DNA from: Proteiniphilum sp. | Lineage (GTDB): Bacteria; Bacteroidota; Bacteroidia; Bacteroidales; Dysgonomonadaceae | NCBI GenBank assembly: GCA_016839025.1 | Contig: JADLKK010000018.1 | Coordinates: 1-35,905, forward strand | DNA: 35,905 bases | Reading direction: 5' to 3' | Part shown: in pieces, positions 16,446-25,299 of the stretch | Layout of the letters: every line of letters begins with the position of its first letter | Numbering within the stretch: the stretch's first letter is position 1 | Translations under genes and position numbers: made by a program | The notes under the pieces: model-generated | Told to the model about the DNA's origin: nothing | The model's database searches: none | Seen by the model: only the letters and a program-made list of their open reading frames with translations

Positions 16446-18488
16446 ATGTCCAGACAATTTTCACGCACATTGATCACATCGGCACTGCCCTATGCCAACG
16501 GACCGGTGCACATCGGCCACCTGGCAGGCGTATATGTTCCTGCCGACATCTATGCCCGCTATCTTCGCCTGAAGGGAGAAGAGGTACTCTTTATCGGGGG
16601 ATCCGACGAACATGGCATCCCCATTACCATCAAGGCAAGAAAAGAGGGGGTCACCCCACAGGATATCGTGGACCGTTACCACGGCATGATCAAGGAGGCC
16701 TTCGCACAGTTCGGTATCACCTTCGACATCTACTCACGCACCACCTCTGAGATCCACAGGCAGACCGCCTCCGACTTCTTCCGGGTACTATACGACAAGG
16801 GTGCGTTTACCGAGCTGGAGAGCGAACAATATTATGACGAGGAAGCAGGACAATACCTGGCAGATCGCTATATCACCGGCAGCTGTCCCCACTGTAGCAA
16901 TGAGAAGGCATACGGCGATCAGTGCGAGCAGTGTGGAACCTCACTCAGTCCCACCGAGCTGATCAACCCCAAGTCGGCACTCAGCGGCAGTGTACCCGTG
17001 ATGCGAAAAACGAAACACTGGTACCTGCCACTCGACAAGCATGAACCATGGCTCCGCCAGTGGATCCTGGAAGATCACAAGGAGTGGCGCAGCAATGTCT
17101 ACGGGCAGTGCAAGTCGTGGCTCGACCTGGGTCTGCAGCCCCGTGCCGTGAGCCGCGACCTCGACTGGGGGGTTCCGGTACCGGTGGAGGGTGCCGAGGG
17201 GAAGGTGCTCTACGTCTGGTTCGACGCACCCATCGGCTACATCTCCAACACCCGGGAGCTGCTGCCCGACAGCTGGGAGAAGTGGTGGAAGCAGGAGGAT
17301 ACCCGCCTGGTGCATTTCATCGGCAAGGACAACATCGTCTTCCACTGCATCGTCTTCCCCGCCATGCTGAAGTCGGAGGGTTCCTTCATCCTTCCGGACA
17401 ATGTCCCCTCAAACGAATTCCTCAATCTGGAGGGGGAGAAGATCTCCACCTCCCGCAACTGGGCTGTCTGGCTGCATGAATACCTGGAAGAGTTTCCCGG
17501 CAAGCAGGACGTGCTGCGCTACGTGCTCACCGCAAATGCACCGGAGACCAAGGACAACGACTTCACCTGGAAGGATTTCCAGGCACGCAACAACAACGAA
17601 CTGGTAGCGGTACTGGGTAACTTCGTAAACCGCGCACTGGTGCTCACACAGAAATATTTCGACAACCGTGTGCCGGCTGTCGGTGAGCTGACCGACTACG
17701 ATCGGGAAACCATCGTTGCGGCAGAGAAGGTGAAGACCTCCGTAGAGCAACTCCTGGAAACATATCACTTCCGTGACGCACAGCGGGAGGCGATGAACCT
17801 GGCGCGCATCGGCAACAAGTACCTGGCCGACTGTGAGCCGTGGAAGACTGCCAAGAATGATATGGAGCGCACCGCCACCATCCTGCACATCTCCCTGCAG
17901 ATCACCGCCAACCTCTCCATCGTCTGCGAACCCTTTCTCCCCTTTTCGGCAGAGCGGCTACGCAGCTTTCTACGGACGGAAAAACTGCCATGGGAACACC
18001 TTGGGCGCTTCGATCTGTTGGCGGAAGGACACCCGTTGGCGCAACCGGAGCTATTGTTCGAGAAAATCGAGGATGCAACGATTGAACAACAGGTCCAGAA
18101 GCTACTTGACACAAAAAAACTGAATGAAGCAAATGATTACAGGGCAAAGCCTGTAAAGGAGCATATCCCGTTCGACAGCTTCGAGAAGCTGGATATCCGG
18201 GTAGGCACCGTGCTGGAGTGCGAGAAAGTCCCCAAAGCTGACAAGTTGCTCCGTTTCCTGCTCGACGACGGGCTGCAAAAACGAACCATTCTTTCCGGAA
18301 TAGCGGCATACTATCCCAATCCCGAAGAGTTGGTGGGCAAGCAGATATGCTTTATTGCCAACCTGGAACCACGAAAAATGAGAGGAATCCTCTCCGAAGG
18401 AATGATCCTCTCTGCAGAAGATGTCGATGGATCGCTTGCCCTGGTGACTCCCACGAAAACGGTAAACCCGGGGAGTCCTGTGGTGTAA
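16446..18488 (+). CDS. metG: Methionyl-tRNA synthetase with C-terminal tRNA-binding domain
   Basis: The 680-residue enzyme charges tRNA-Met. The class I signatures are HIGH at 22-25 (PVHIGHLAG) and KISTS near residue 333 in place of KMSKS, which is common in this family. A four-cysteine zinc knuckle lies near 147-163 (CPHC...CEQC). After the anticodon domain, residues from about 577 form an EMAPII/Trbp111-type OB domain ([10 protein letters not shown]...SEGMILSA) that binds tRNA. The ATG at 16446 matches the family start [17 protein letters not shown] possible promoter is 20 bases upstream. Confidence 0.97.
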   Translation: MSRQFSRTLITSALPYANGPVHIGHLAGVYVPADIYARYLRLKGEEVLFIGGSDEHGIPITIKARKEGVTPQDIVDRYHGMIKEAFAQFGITFDIYSRTTSEIHRQTASDFFRVLYDKGAFTELESEQYYDEEAGQYLADRYITGSCPHCSNEKAYGDQCEQCGTSLSPTELINPKSALSGSVPVMRKTKHWYLPLDKHEPWLRQWILEDHKEWRSNVYGQCKSWLDLGLQPRAVSRDLDWGVPVPVEGAEGKVLYVWFDAPIGYISNTRELLPDSWEKWWKQEDTRLVHFIGKDNIVFHCIVFPAMLKSEGSFILPDNVPSNEFLNLEGEKISTSRNWAVWLHEYLEEFPGKQDVLRYVLTANAPETKDNDFTWKDFQARNNNELVAVLGNFVNRALVLTQKYFDNRVPAVGELTDYDRETIVAAEKVKTSVEQLLETYHFRDAQREAMNLARIGNKYLADCEPWKTAKNDMERTATILHISLQITANLSIVCEPFLPFSAERLRSFLRTEKLPWEHLGRFDLLAEGHPLAQPELLFEKIEDATIEQQVQKLLDTKKLNEANDYRAKPVKEHIPFDSFEKLDIRVGTVLECEKVPKADKLLRFLLDDGLQKRTILSGIAAYYPNPEELVGKQICFIANLEPRKMRGILSEGMILSAEDVDGSLALVTPTKTVNPGSPVV

Positions 18489-18586
18489 TTTAGTTAATTT
18501 AACCCCGTCATGGTAACTTTTCAGGAACAGATGCATCTATAGAGATAGTAACTCGATGAAGTAAAAACCTCATAAATGATGATCGT

Positions 18587-19126
18587 ATGAAGAAACAAAC
18601 ACTTTTAATTGCTGCCATGCTGGTCAGCCTCACTGCCTTTTCGCAGAAGACACATCGCGTGATGGGTTGGAAGATATCCAGAGATCTTCCGCAAAATGAA
18701 ATCAAACTGAACCTCGGAACCACCATTATCGGGCTATACCCCGAAATCTCATACGAAAGGATACTCAGCGAAGATTTCAGTCTGGGTGCAGCATTGGGAG
18801 CAAGTCTGAGTGAAGACGAATATCCTCTATATTTCGGATTAATGCCCTATGCACGCTGGTTTTTTGGTGGTAGTGCCAGTAATCTCCAGAAATATGGCGC
18901 CGGGTTCTTTATTGAAGCCAACGGAGCCCTGTTATCTCAAAAAGAGTATTTGGACGGTGCCGCAAGCCCGACATCCGAGATTGGTGCCGGACTGGGTCTG
19001 GCGCTGGGATGGAAGTACTTGACGCGCAACAACTGGGTGGGTGAACTCTACTTCGGTGCCGGTCGCGACTTTGTGAACGATGGCGCTTATCCCCGCATGG
19101 GAATCACCATCGGCAAGCGTTTCTGA
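18587..19126 (+). CDS. Small outer-membrane beta-barrel-like protein
   Basis: The 179-residue protein begins with a signal peptide (MKKQTLLIAAMLVSLTAFSQ, cleavage after AFS-Q). The mature part has alternating hydrophobic and glycine-rich strands (LGAALGASLSED, GLGLALGWKYL) and ends in MGITIGKRF, with a terminal aromatic residue as in outer-membrane barrels. It resembles the small DUF3575-type/porin-like proteins of Bacteroidota, but I do not recognise a specific family. It lies 98 bases after metG. A terminator follows it, so it is probably a single-gene unit or the end of a metG transcript. Confidence 0.7.
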   Translation: MKKQTLLIAAMLVSLTAFSQKTHRVMGWKISRDLPQNEIKLNLGTTIIGLYPEISYERILSEDFSLGAALGASLSEDEYPLYFGLMPYARWFFGGSASNLQKYGAGFFIEANGALLSQKEYLDGAASPTSEIGAGLGLALGWKYLTRNNWVGELYFGAGRDFVNDGAYPRMGITIGKRF

Positions 19127-19149
19127 GAAAGGATATGCAGCTATTTCAG

Positions 19150-19185
19150 AGGATGAGAGAGACAGACTTCTTTCATCCTTTTTTT
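19150..19185 (+). terminator. Rho-independent terminator after the small barrel gene
   Basis: AGGATGAGAGA (19150-19160) pairs with TTCTTTCATCCT-type bases up to 19179 (core AGGATGA/TCATCCT), followed by a T-run. It ends the transcript before the YfhO-type gene promoter. Confidence 0.8.
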
Positions 19186-19218
19186 GTGGATAAGAATGAA
19201 TCCGGTTGTTCCGGAGTG

Positions 19219-19247
19219 TTGGTTCCGGGAATAAAAACGTAAATTTG
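19219..19247 (+). promoter_or_regulatory. Bacteroidota-type promoter for the YfhO-like gene
   Basis: TAAATTTG at 19240-19247 matches TAnnTTTG, with TTGG at 19219-19222 about 17 bases upstream as a partial -33 element. The gene starts at 19280, so the leader would be about 25 bases. Confidence 0.6.
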
Positions 19248-19279
19248 TGGCAGAACTGCTAAACCGAAAATAAAAGATA

Positions 19280-21802
19280 ATGAAAGCATCTGCTGACTTC
19301 AGGAAAATCCTCCCCGATCTGATCGTGATCCTGCTCTTTGTGGTGATCTCCTTCCTCTACTTTGCACCGGCCGTGATCGATGGCAGGGTGATCGCCCAGC
19401 ATGACTCGCTGGCTGCCATCGGTCAGGGCCAGGAGCAACGCGACTACATGGAACGGCATGAGGGCGAACGCACCCGCTGGAACATCTCCATGTTCAGCGG
19501 CATGCCCTCCTATCAGATGAGTCCCACTTACGACTCCTCCAAACCGCAGGAGCTGGTGAAAAAGGGATACTCCCTCTTTCTGCCCCCTTATGTCCACCTG
19601 CTCTTCATCATGCTGCTGGGTTTCTACATCCTGATGCGCGCCTTCCGTGCCTCACCGCTGGTGAGCGCCCTGGGAGCGGTGGTCTGGGCTTTCTCCTCCT
19701 ACTTTTTCATCCTGATCGCGGCGGGACATATCTGGAAATTCATCACCCTCGCCTACATCCCGCCTACGATTGCGGGGCTGGTTTATATCTACCGCAAAAA
19801 ATACCTGCTGGGGGGGCTGCTCTTCATGCTCTTCACCGCCTTCCAGATCTCGGCCAACCATATTCAGATGAGCTACTACTTCCTCTTCGTGATGCTCTTC
19901 CTGGTGATTGCCTTCGGGGTGGATGCCATCCGCAGAAAGGAGCTGCCCGATTTCCTGAAATCAACAGCCCTGTTGTTTGTTGCCGGACTCATTGGGGTGG
20001 CGGCCAACGCCAGCAGCCTCTACCACACCTACCAATATTCGAAAGAAACGATGCGCGGCAAGTCGGAGCTGACCCATCACGGAGAACAGCATACCGGCCA
20101 TGGCCTGGAGCGTGATTACATCACCGCCTGGAGCTATGGCATCGACGAGACCTGGACGCTACTGGTGCCCAACACCAAGGGAGGTGCTTCCGTGCCGCTT
20201 GCAGGTAACGAACGAGCTATGGCCAAGGCTCGCCCGGAATACCGGGAGCTATATTCCCAGATCGGTCAGTATTGGGGTGAGCAACCCGGCACCTCGGGGC
20301 CGGTCTACGTGGGTGCGTTCGTACTGATGCTCTTTATCCTGGGGCTCTTCATCGTGAAGGGCCCGCTCAAGTGGGCACTGCTGGCCGGCACAATCTTTTC
20401 AATCCTTTTATCCTGGGGAAAAAACATGATGGGACTGACCGATTTCTTTATCGATCACGTACCGATGTACAACAAGTTCCGCGCCGTCTCCTCCATCCTG
20501 GTGATTGCCGAGTTCTGTATTCCGCTGCTGGCAGCACTCACCATCAAGGAGATTGTGCAAAAACCGGAGTTGTTGAAACAGAATCTGAAAGCGCTCACTA
20601 TCAGCCTGGGGTTCACCGGAGGCATTGCCCTGCTGTTCGCGGTATTACCGAAACTTTTCTTCTCCTCCTTTGTCTCCTCCTCCGAGATACAGGCGCTGCA
20701 GTCACTTCCGGCAGAGCACATCCAACCGGTATTGGCCAACCTCACCGGGATGCGGGTAGCCATCTTCACCGCTGATGCCTGGCGAAGTTTCCTTGTTGTG
20801 GCGATCGGAACACTTTTGTTATGGCTGTTCGCGACTAAGAGGATAAAAGGGGAGTGGATGGTCGCGGCGATTTTGCTGCTCTCGCTGATCGATCTATGGG
20901 ATGTCAACAAACGATATCTGAAGGATAGCGATTTTGTGGCACCAACCCAGACCCAACAACAGTTCACACTGACACCGACAGACCAGCTGATTTTGCAGGA
21001 CAGCACCCGCTACTATCGGGTACTGAATATGGCGACCAGCACCTTCAACGACGGGGTTACCCCCTACCACCATAAGGTGATCGGCGGCTACCACGCAGCC
21101 AAGCTACGTCGCTACCAGGATCTGATTGACCTGCATCTCACCAGTGAGATGGGGGCATTGCAGCAAGCCATCATCGCCAGTGGCGGTACGCTGGACTCAG
21201 TGAATGCCAGTTCGTTCAAGGTATTGAACATGCTCAACACCCGGTGGGTGATCATGCCGGCACAGGGGGGTGGCACGGTGCCTGTTCAGAACCCCCATGC
21301 CATGGGCAACGCCTGGTTTGTAAACGAAATTCAGTTCGCGGAGAGTGCCGATGAAGAGATAGAAGCATTGAGAAAAATTGATCTGCGCAACGAAGCGGTC
21401 ACAGACAGCCAGTTTGCACCGTTGCTGGCAGGTATGCAGGTCACACCTGCCGACAGTTCCTCAACCATTCGTCTCACCGAATATGACTCCGATTATCTTA
21501 TTTATGAGGCAGATGCAAAGAAGGATGAACTGGCTGTTTTCTCTGAGATATATTACCCCAGAGGGTGGCAGATCACCATCGACGGAAAGCCGGCAGAGAT
21601 GCTGCGGGTGAACTACACGCTTCGAGGCCTGGTGATCCCCGAAGGAAAGCATACCATCACCTTCCGATTCGACCCGCAAAGCATCCGGGTGACCGACAGC
21701 ATTGCCTACGGGGCGCTCCTCATCATGCTGCTGACAACCCTCTTTCTTATCCTGAGGAGCGTGAAACGAAGAAAACAACCCCCCAAAACTGAAAAACAAT
21801 GA
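19280..21802 (+). CDS. YfhO family large membrane protein
   Basis: The 840-residue protein has many membrane helices in the first two-thirds (from about residue 12 to 555) and a soluble C-terminal part (about 590-800), then a final helix near 815-830. This layout, with the signature FAPAVIDGRVIAQHD and NISMFSGMPSYQM in the first external loop, fits the Bacteroidota YfhO-type proteins (PF09586). These are glycosyltransferase-C-like membrane proteins implicated in decorating cell-envelope polymers; the exact substrate is unknown. The stop overlaps the start of the next small gene as ATGA. It carries its own promoter. Confidence 0.85.
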   Translation: MKASADFRKILPDLIVILLFVVISFLYFAPAVIDGRVIAQHDSLAAIGQGQEQRDYMERHEGERTRWNISMFSGMPSYQMSPTYDSSKPQELVKKGYSLFLPPYVHLLFIMLLGFYILMRAFRASPLVSALGAVVWAFSSYFFILIAAGHIWKFITLAYIPPTIAGLVYIYRKKYLLGGLLFMLFTAFQISANHIQMSYYFLFVMLFLVIAFGVDAIRRKELPDFLKSTALLFVAGLIGVAANASSLYHTYQYSKETMRGKSELTHHGEQHTGHGLERDYITAWSYGIDETWTLLVPNTKGGASVPLAGNERAMAKARPEYRELYSQIGQYWGEQPGTSGPVYVGAFVLMLFILGLFIVKGPLKWALLAGTIFSILLSWGKNMMGLTDFFIDHVPMYNKFRAVSSILVIAEFCIPLLAALTIKEIVQKPELLKQNLKALTISLGFTGGIALLFAVLPKLFFSSFVSSSEIQALQSLPAEHIQPVLANLTGMRVAIFTADAWRSFLVVAIGTLLLWLFATKRIKGEWMVAAILLLSLIDLWDVNKRYLKDSDFVAPTQTQQQFTLTPTDQLILQDSTRYYRVLNMATSTFNDGVTPYHHKVIGGYHAAKLRRYQDLIDLHLTSEMGALQQAIIASGGTLDSVNASSFKVLNMLNTRWVIMPAQGGGTVPVQNPHAMGNAWFVNEIQFAESADEEIEALRKIDLRNEAVTDSQFAPLLAGMQVTPADSSSTIRLTEYDSDYLIYEADAKKDELAVFSEIYYPRGWQITIDGKPAEMLRVNYTLRGLVIPEGKHTITFRFDPQSIRVTDSIAYGALLIMLLTTLFLILRSVKRRKQPPKTEKQ

Positions 21803-22074
21803 AGAAAAAGATGAGCGGAGTGCTGATCGCAGCGTTCCTTGTCACCACTTTGGCCCAGGCACAACGTGACTACCGTGTGGTCCCCTCTCCGTGGGCCTTC
21901 TCATGGGGTGTCGGATGGGGAACAATGGTTCCCTCGGGTAGCCTGGGAGCACATTTCCAGGCGGGATTTGCTGCTGACACGGAGATCACCCTCTACTATC
22001 AAAAGGCTTTTCTGATTTTCAACGGTTACAGAGCTCCCGGAAGGCACACCATTCGCAGTTCCTGCTGTTCTTAG
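21799..22074 (+). pseudogene. Truncated secreted barrel-like gene overlapping the YfhO-type gene and the AddB-like gene
   Basis: The 91-codon frame starts with ATGA overlap of the YfhO stop and a good signal peptide (about residues 1-22, ending TLAQAQ). It continues like the first strands of an outer-membrane barrel (WAFSWGVGWGTMVPSGSLG, then ITLYYQKAFLIF) up to about residue 74. The last 17 codons do not look like a barrel end, and its last 56 bases overlap the end of the convergent AddB-like gene. I read it as the 5' remnant of a longer barrel gene that lost its 3' part. It could also be a short functional secreted protein. Confidence 0.55.
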
Positions 22075-24895
22075 TCTGGGTAAAGGGAACAGCCGGATCA
22101 AAAACCTCCTCCAGCAGTGCATCGAAATGCTGCCGGAACTCCGGCAGCAGAAGCGAGAGATCCTGAATGGGGTGTTTGTCGAAGCAAATCACCGGATCAG
22201 ACTGATCGTACACCGACCGCAGATAATAGAGTGCTGGAGAGATGAGGGTTCCGGGATTCTTCTGCAGATAAAAGAGGCCATAAATCAGTACCTGGAGGAT
22301 CTGGTAGGGACGATTGGCTTTGGTCGCATCAAAGAGCGACTCCATATTGCGGAAACGGGTATCCCCCTTGCCGGTTTTGTAATCGATGATCCGTACCGAC
22401 TTTCCCACCTGGTCGACCCGGTCGATGCTTCCCTTGAAGTTGAGTTCCAGTTCCTCATTCACCCGATAGGCGTTCCTGAAGCGATACTCCGAAGCGATAT
22501 AGGTGAAAGGAGTGAACTGTTTGTCCATCTCAAGGGTCTGCTTCACATAGCTTTTCAGGATTTCTCCGATCAGGTAGTGTTGCCCCTGCAGCGGGCGGGG
22601 ATGATCCTCATCCCTGAAGTAATATCGGGCAAAGGCACTCTGCAGGATCCCGTCAAGGTGTGATTCATCCTTCGCGAGAAGAGTCAGCAGATCGGGAGTG
22701 ATGACCATCTCCCTGTAACGATTGTAAAGAGACTCCATCAGACGATGAAAGATGGATCCAAAGACATCGGCCTCCACAGTCTCCTCCACAGCCTCCTCCT
22801 CCGAGAGTCCCTCCACAGCAGTGAAGTAAAACTGTAGGGGACAATTGATGTAGTTGTTGACCAGCGATGCTGACAACGACCGTTCATTCCCGGCACGAAA
22901 GGCTTCCAACTTACGCATCACCTTCTCGTTCTTGATCACCGATACAGGAGGCACCTGGGGCGCAGCCACATCATAAGTGGCAATCTGTTCGCGAATCTGA
23001 AAAGCATCCTTATAAAGATATTTCAATTGATAGAAATAACGGCTTACTTCACCGGTTTGCATTTCTTCGGTGCGGGTATCGTAGAGCAGGTAGATCCGTT
23101 TGGCACGACTGATCATCCGGTAAAAGTGGTAGGCAAAGGTACCGTCCTGCTGCTCATAGGTAGGCAGTCCAAACCCCTTCCGAAGCGTGTAGGGTATAAA
23201 TGAGGTGGCCCTGTTTCGCTGTGGCAATATCCCCTCGTTGAAGGAGAGAATGATCAGGTTTTCAAAGTCGAGGGCGCGGGTCTCCAGTACTCCCATCACC
23301 TGCAGTCCGGAGAGCGGCTCACCACTGAAGGCCACACTGATGCTGCGCGCCAGATTTCTCAGCAACCGGAAGCAGGTCTCCACGGTCATCTGCTGTACCT
23401 GCTGCAGACGGTCCTGCAAACGGGTAACCGTCTTGTGATACTGCACAATGAACTCCCTCTCCAGGTCGATGGAACGACTACTCACCACACTCGCATCTTC
23501 TTCTGCTTGCTTCTTACCGGTGAGATTCTGATAGAGGGAAGCGAATATCTCCTGCAGGTAGGAGGGTATCTCTTCCCACCGGGCAATGGGGGTGAAGATC
23601 AATTGCAACATCGGGTGAGGCGGAATCTCTGCGCGCGTTACCACTATGCGGTTGTTGGAGAGGATGTGATGCTTCAGCTGCTCCGTCTCTACCGGTGCTG
23701 CCGCCGATACCATCGGATGGCTCAACAAGGCTTTCACATAACGATGGAAAAAGGCTGGCTCATCCTCCCTGCTGCGCAGGTTCTGCTGCATCAATGCGAG
23801 GTGTTCGACAAGGCTCGCCACAGAGGATTGTGACAAGCCATATCCCATGGTAACATTGATCTTGCTTATCTCCCCGGGAATGGAATAGAGTACCGGTAAC
23901 AGCAGGCTCTCATCCGGCAGCACGACGGCTGTGCGGATCGCCTCTTCCGGATCGGGAATGGCACCCGAGTCAAGCAGCTCCGATAGGATCTGTGTCACAT
24001 GGCGGGCCTGTCCCACGCCGGAGGAGATACCGACCAGCTCCACCCGGGGTTTTTGCCGCAGTTGTTCTGCTTCACAAAGACTGAAACGAGAAGGGAAAAG
24101 GGATAAGTTCTCCTTCACCCAGTAGGAGGCACGATTCTTTTCATCCCTTACAAAGGGGGAATCGTAATCCCAGTAGAAGTCAGCTATCCCCTGGTTCCGT
24201 AGCTGTTTCATCAACTGTATCTCGGCCGGTGTAAGGGCATGCAATCCCACAAAAACATACCCTTCGGTGTCAAATCTTTGCAACAGACCAGCCTTTGCAC
24301 GTTCCGCCACCTCACGGAAAATCATCCCCTCGTAGGCCATCCCACTTGCTTGCAGAGAGGCTCTAAAAGCAGTGTACAACTCATACAACATCTTCCAGGT
24401 ATGCTGAAAACGCTCTTTGGTCTCATTCCCTTCCACCGGCATAAAGTGGCTCCAGAAACGGCGTATAGCTATGATCTGCTGCTCGGTGAGATGCGACAGG
24501 TCATCGTCGAGCGACCGGAAATCCTGCACGTTGCGATAGAGCTGGCGTGCATCGGCCAGGTACTTATCGGTATCATCAAAGTCGTTGAGCAGCATCTCGC
24601 CCCAATAGAGAAAGTCATCGAACGACTCTTCTATATCACTGATTGCCAGAAATTGTCGATAGAGCATCACCAGCAACTCAATGTGGTCGGCTGGACGATA
24701 GGGTGAAAAAGATTCGAAGAGCTCCCGGATGGTGATCACCCGTGGGGAGAAAAGCGGCTTCCCCGCAATCTCCGCCAGGTATTTCTGGAAAAACGCACCG
24801 GCTCGACGATTGGGGAAGACAAAAGTATGCCTGTAGAGTTCATTGCCCTGTTGCGCATAGAATACTTTCGCAACCTGATACAGAAAAGGAATCAT
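22019..24895 (-). CDS. AddB-like PD-(D/E)XK nuclease family protein
   Basis: The 958-residue protein resembles the AddB-type subunit of AddAB double-strand-break repair nucleases in Bacteroidota. The N-terminal half has an inactive helicase-like fold (VFPNRRAGAFFQKYL near 30, without a GxGKT loop). The C-terminal nuclease domain has GSIDRVDQVG and the catalytic IIDYKTGK near residue 836. Four cysteines placed as in AddB iron-sulphur nucleases are present: one near 685 (NCPLQFYF) and three at the C-terminus (CEWCAFRELC near 948). A helicase-active AddA partner is not next to it in this window. Its start is 404 bases from susC, with a promoter box at 24928-24935. Confidence 0.85.
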   Translation of the reverse strand: MIPFLYQVAKVFYAQQGNELYRHTFVFPNRRAGAFFQKYLAEIAGKPLFSPRVITIRELFESFSPYRPADHIELLVMLYRQFLAISDIEESFDDFLYWGEMLLNDFDDTDKYLADARQLYRNVQDFRSLDDDLSHLTEQQIIAIRRFWSHFMPVEGNETKERFQHTWKMLYELYTAFRASLQASGMAYEGMIFREVAERAKAGLLQRFDTEGYVFVGLHALTPAEIQLMKQLRNQGIADFYWDYDSPFVRDEKNRASYWVKENLSLFPSRFSLCEAEQLRQKPRVELVGISSGVGQARHVTQILSELLDSGAIPDPEEAIRTAVVLPDESLLLPVLYSIPGEISKINVTMGYGLSQSSVASLVEHLALMQQNLRSREDEPAFFHRYVKALLSHPMVSAAAPVETEQLKHHILSNNRIVVTRAEIPPHPMLQLIFTPIARWEEIPSYLQEIFASLYQNLTGKKQAEEDASVVSSRSIDLEREFIVQYHKTVTRLQDRLQQVQQMTVETCFRLLRNLARSISVAFSGEPLSGLQVMGVLETRALDFENLIILSFNEGILPQRNRATSFIPYTLRKGFGLPTYEQQDGTFAYHFYRMISRAKRIYLLYDTRTEEMQTGEVSRYFYQLKYLYKDAFQIREQIATYDVAAPQVPPVSVIKNEKVMRKLEAFRAGNERSLSASLVNNYINCPLQFYFTAVEGLSEEEAVEETVEADVFGSIFHRLMESLYNRYREMVITPDLLTLLAKDESHLDGILQSAFARYYFRDEDHPRPLQGQHYLIGEILKSYVKQTLEMDKQFTPFTYIASEYRFRNAYRVNEELELNFKGSIDRVDQVGKSVRIIDYKTGKGDTRFRNMESLFDATKANRPYQILQVLIYGLFYLQKNPGTLISPALYYLRSVYDQSDPVICFDKHPIQDLSLLLPEFRQHFDALLEEVFDPAVPFTQTKNSRNCEWCAFRELCNR

Positions 24896-24927
24896 TTTCG
24901 AATGATAATGTCATTATGATGTCTCTG

Positions 24928-24935
24928 CAAATATA
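24928..24935 (-). promoter_or_regulatory. Bacteroidota -7 box for the AddB-like gene
   Basis: On the minus strand this reads TATATTTG, a perfect TAnnTTTG, ending 33 bases before the ATG. A TTTG (read on the minus strand) lies at 24951-24954, which is slightly closer than the usual 19-21 base spacing. Confidence 0.55.
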
Positions 24936-25036
24936 ACGCAAAAAAACGGACAAACGTGAAAGGATAAGCGGCAAGAAGGAGAAAGTGGATATTCCGGTTG
25001 AGAAGAAAAATTTTATCCAAAAAACAATTAATACTT

Positions 25037-25068
25037 TTTGGGATTGGTTGATTTATTTTGTAGTTTTG
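25037..25068 (+). promoter_or_regulatory. Strong Bacteroidota-type promoter of the susC locus
   Basis: TTTG at 25037-25040 and TAGTTTTG at 25061-25068 are separated by 20 bases, matching the Bacteroidota consensus TTTG-N19-21-TAnnTTTG. Transcription would start near 25075, leaving a leader of about 225 bases before the susC ATG at 25300. This leader contains alternative hairpins (25177-25225) and no gene. Confidence 0.7.
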
Positions 25069-25176
25069 GGTGATGAAAAGAGCAAATGAGGCAATCCGCC
25101 TTCACTGCAGATTTTACTTTCAAAGCAATTATTTATTTACTTTATGGAAATTACCTAGCTATGAGGCAAGTAACGG

Positions 25177-25225
25177 TTCATTTTCCACATACATTCCCCT
25201 TTCCGATGGCAGAACGGAAAATGAA
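25177..25225 (+). promoter_or_regulatory. Possible alternative hairpins in the susC leader
   Basis: TTCATTTTCC (25177-25186) pairs perfectly with GGAAAATGAA (25216-25225). A second stem, TTTCCG (25200-25205) with CGGAAA (25215-25220), uses part of the same right arm, so the two cannot form together. A further GGAAA at 25146-25150 adds a third option. This might be a regulatory leader, but no known riboswitch is recognised. Confidence 0.4.
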
Positions 25226-25299
25226 ACAATATTTTAATGATGCCGACACAACCTCGTAACATTCTGACTCGTTCATTAACAATTAAATTATAACAACGT

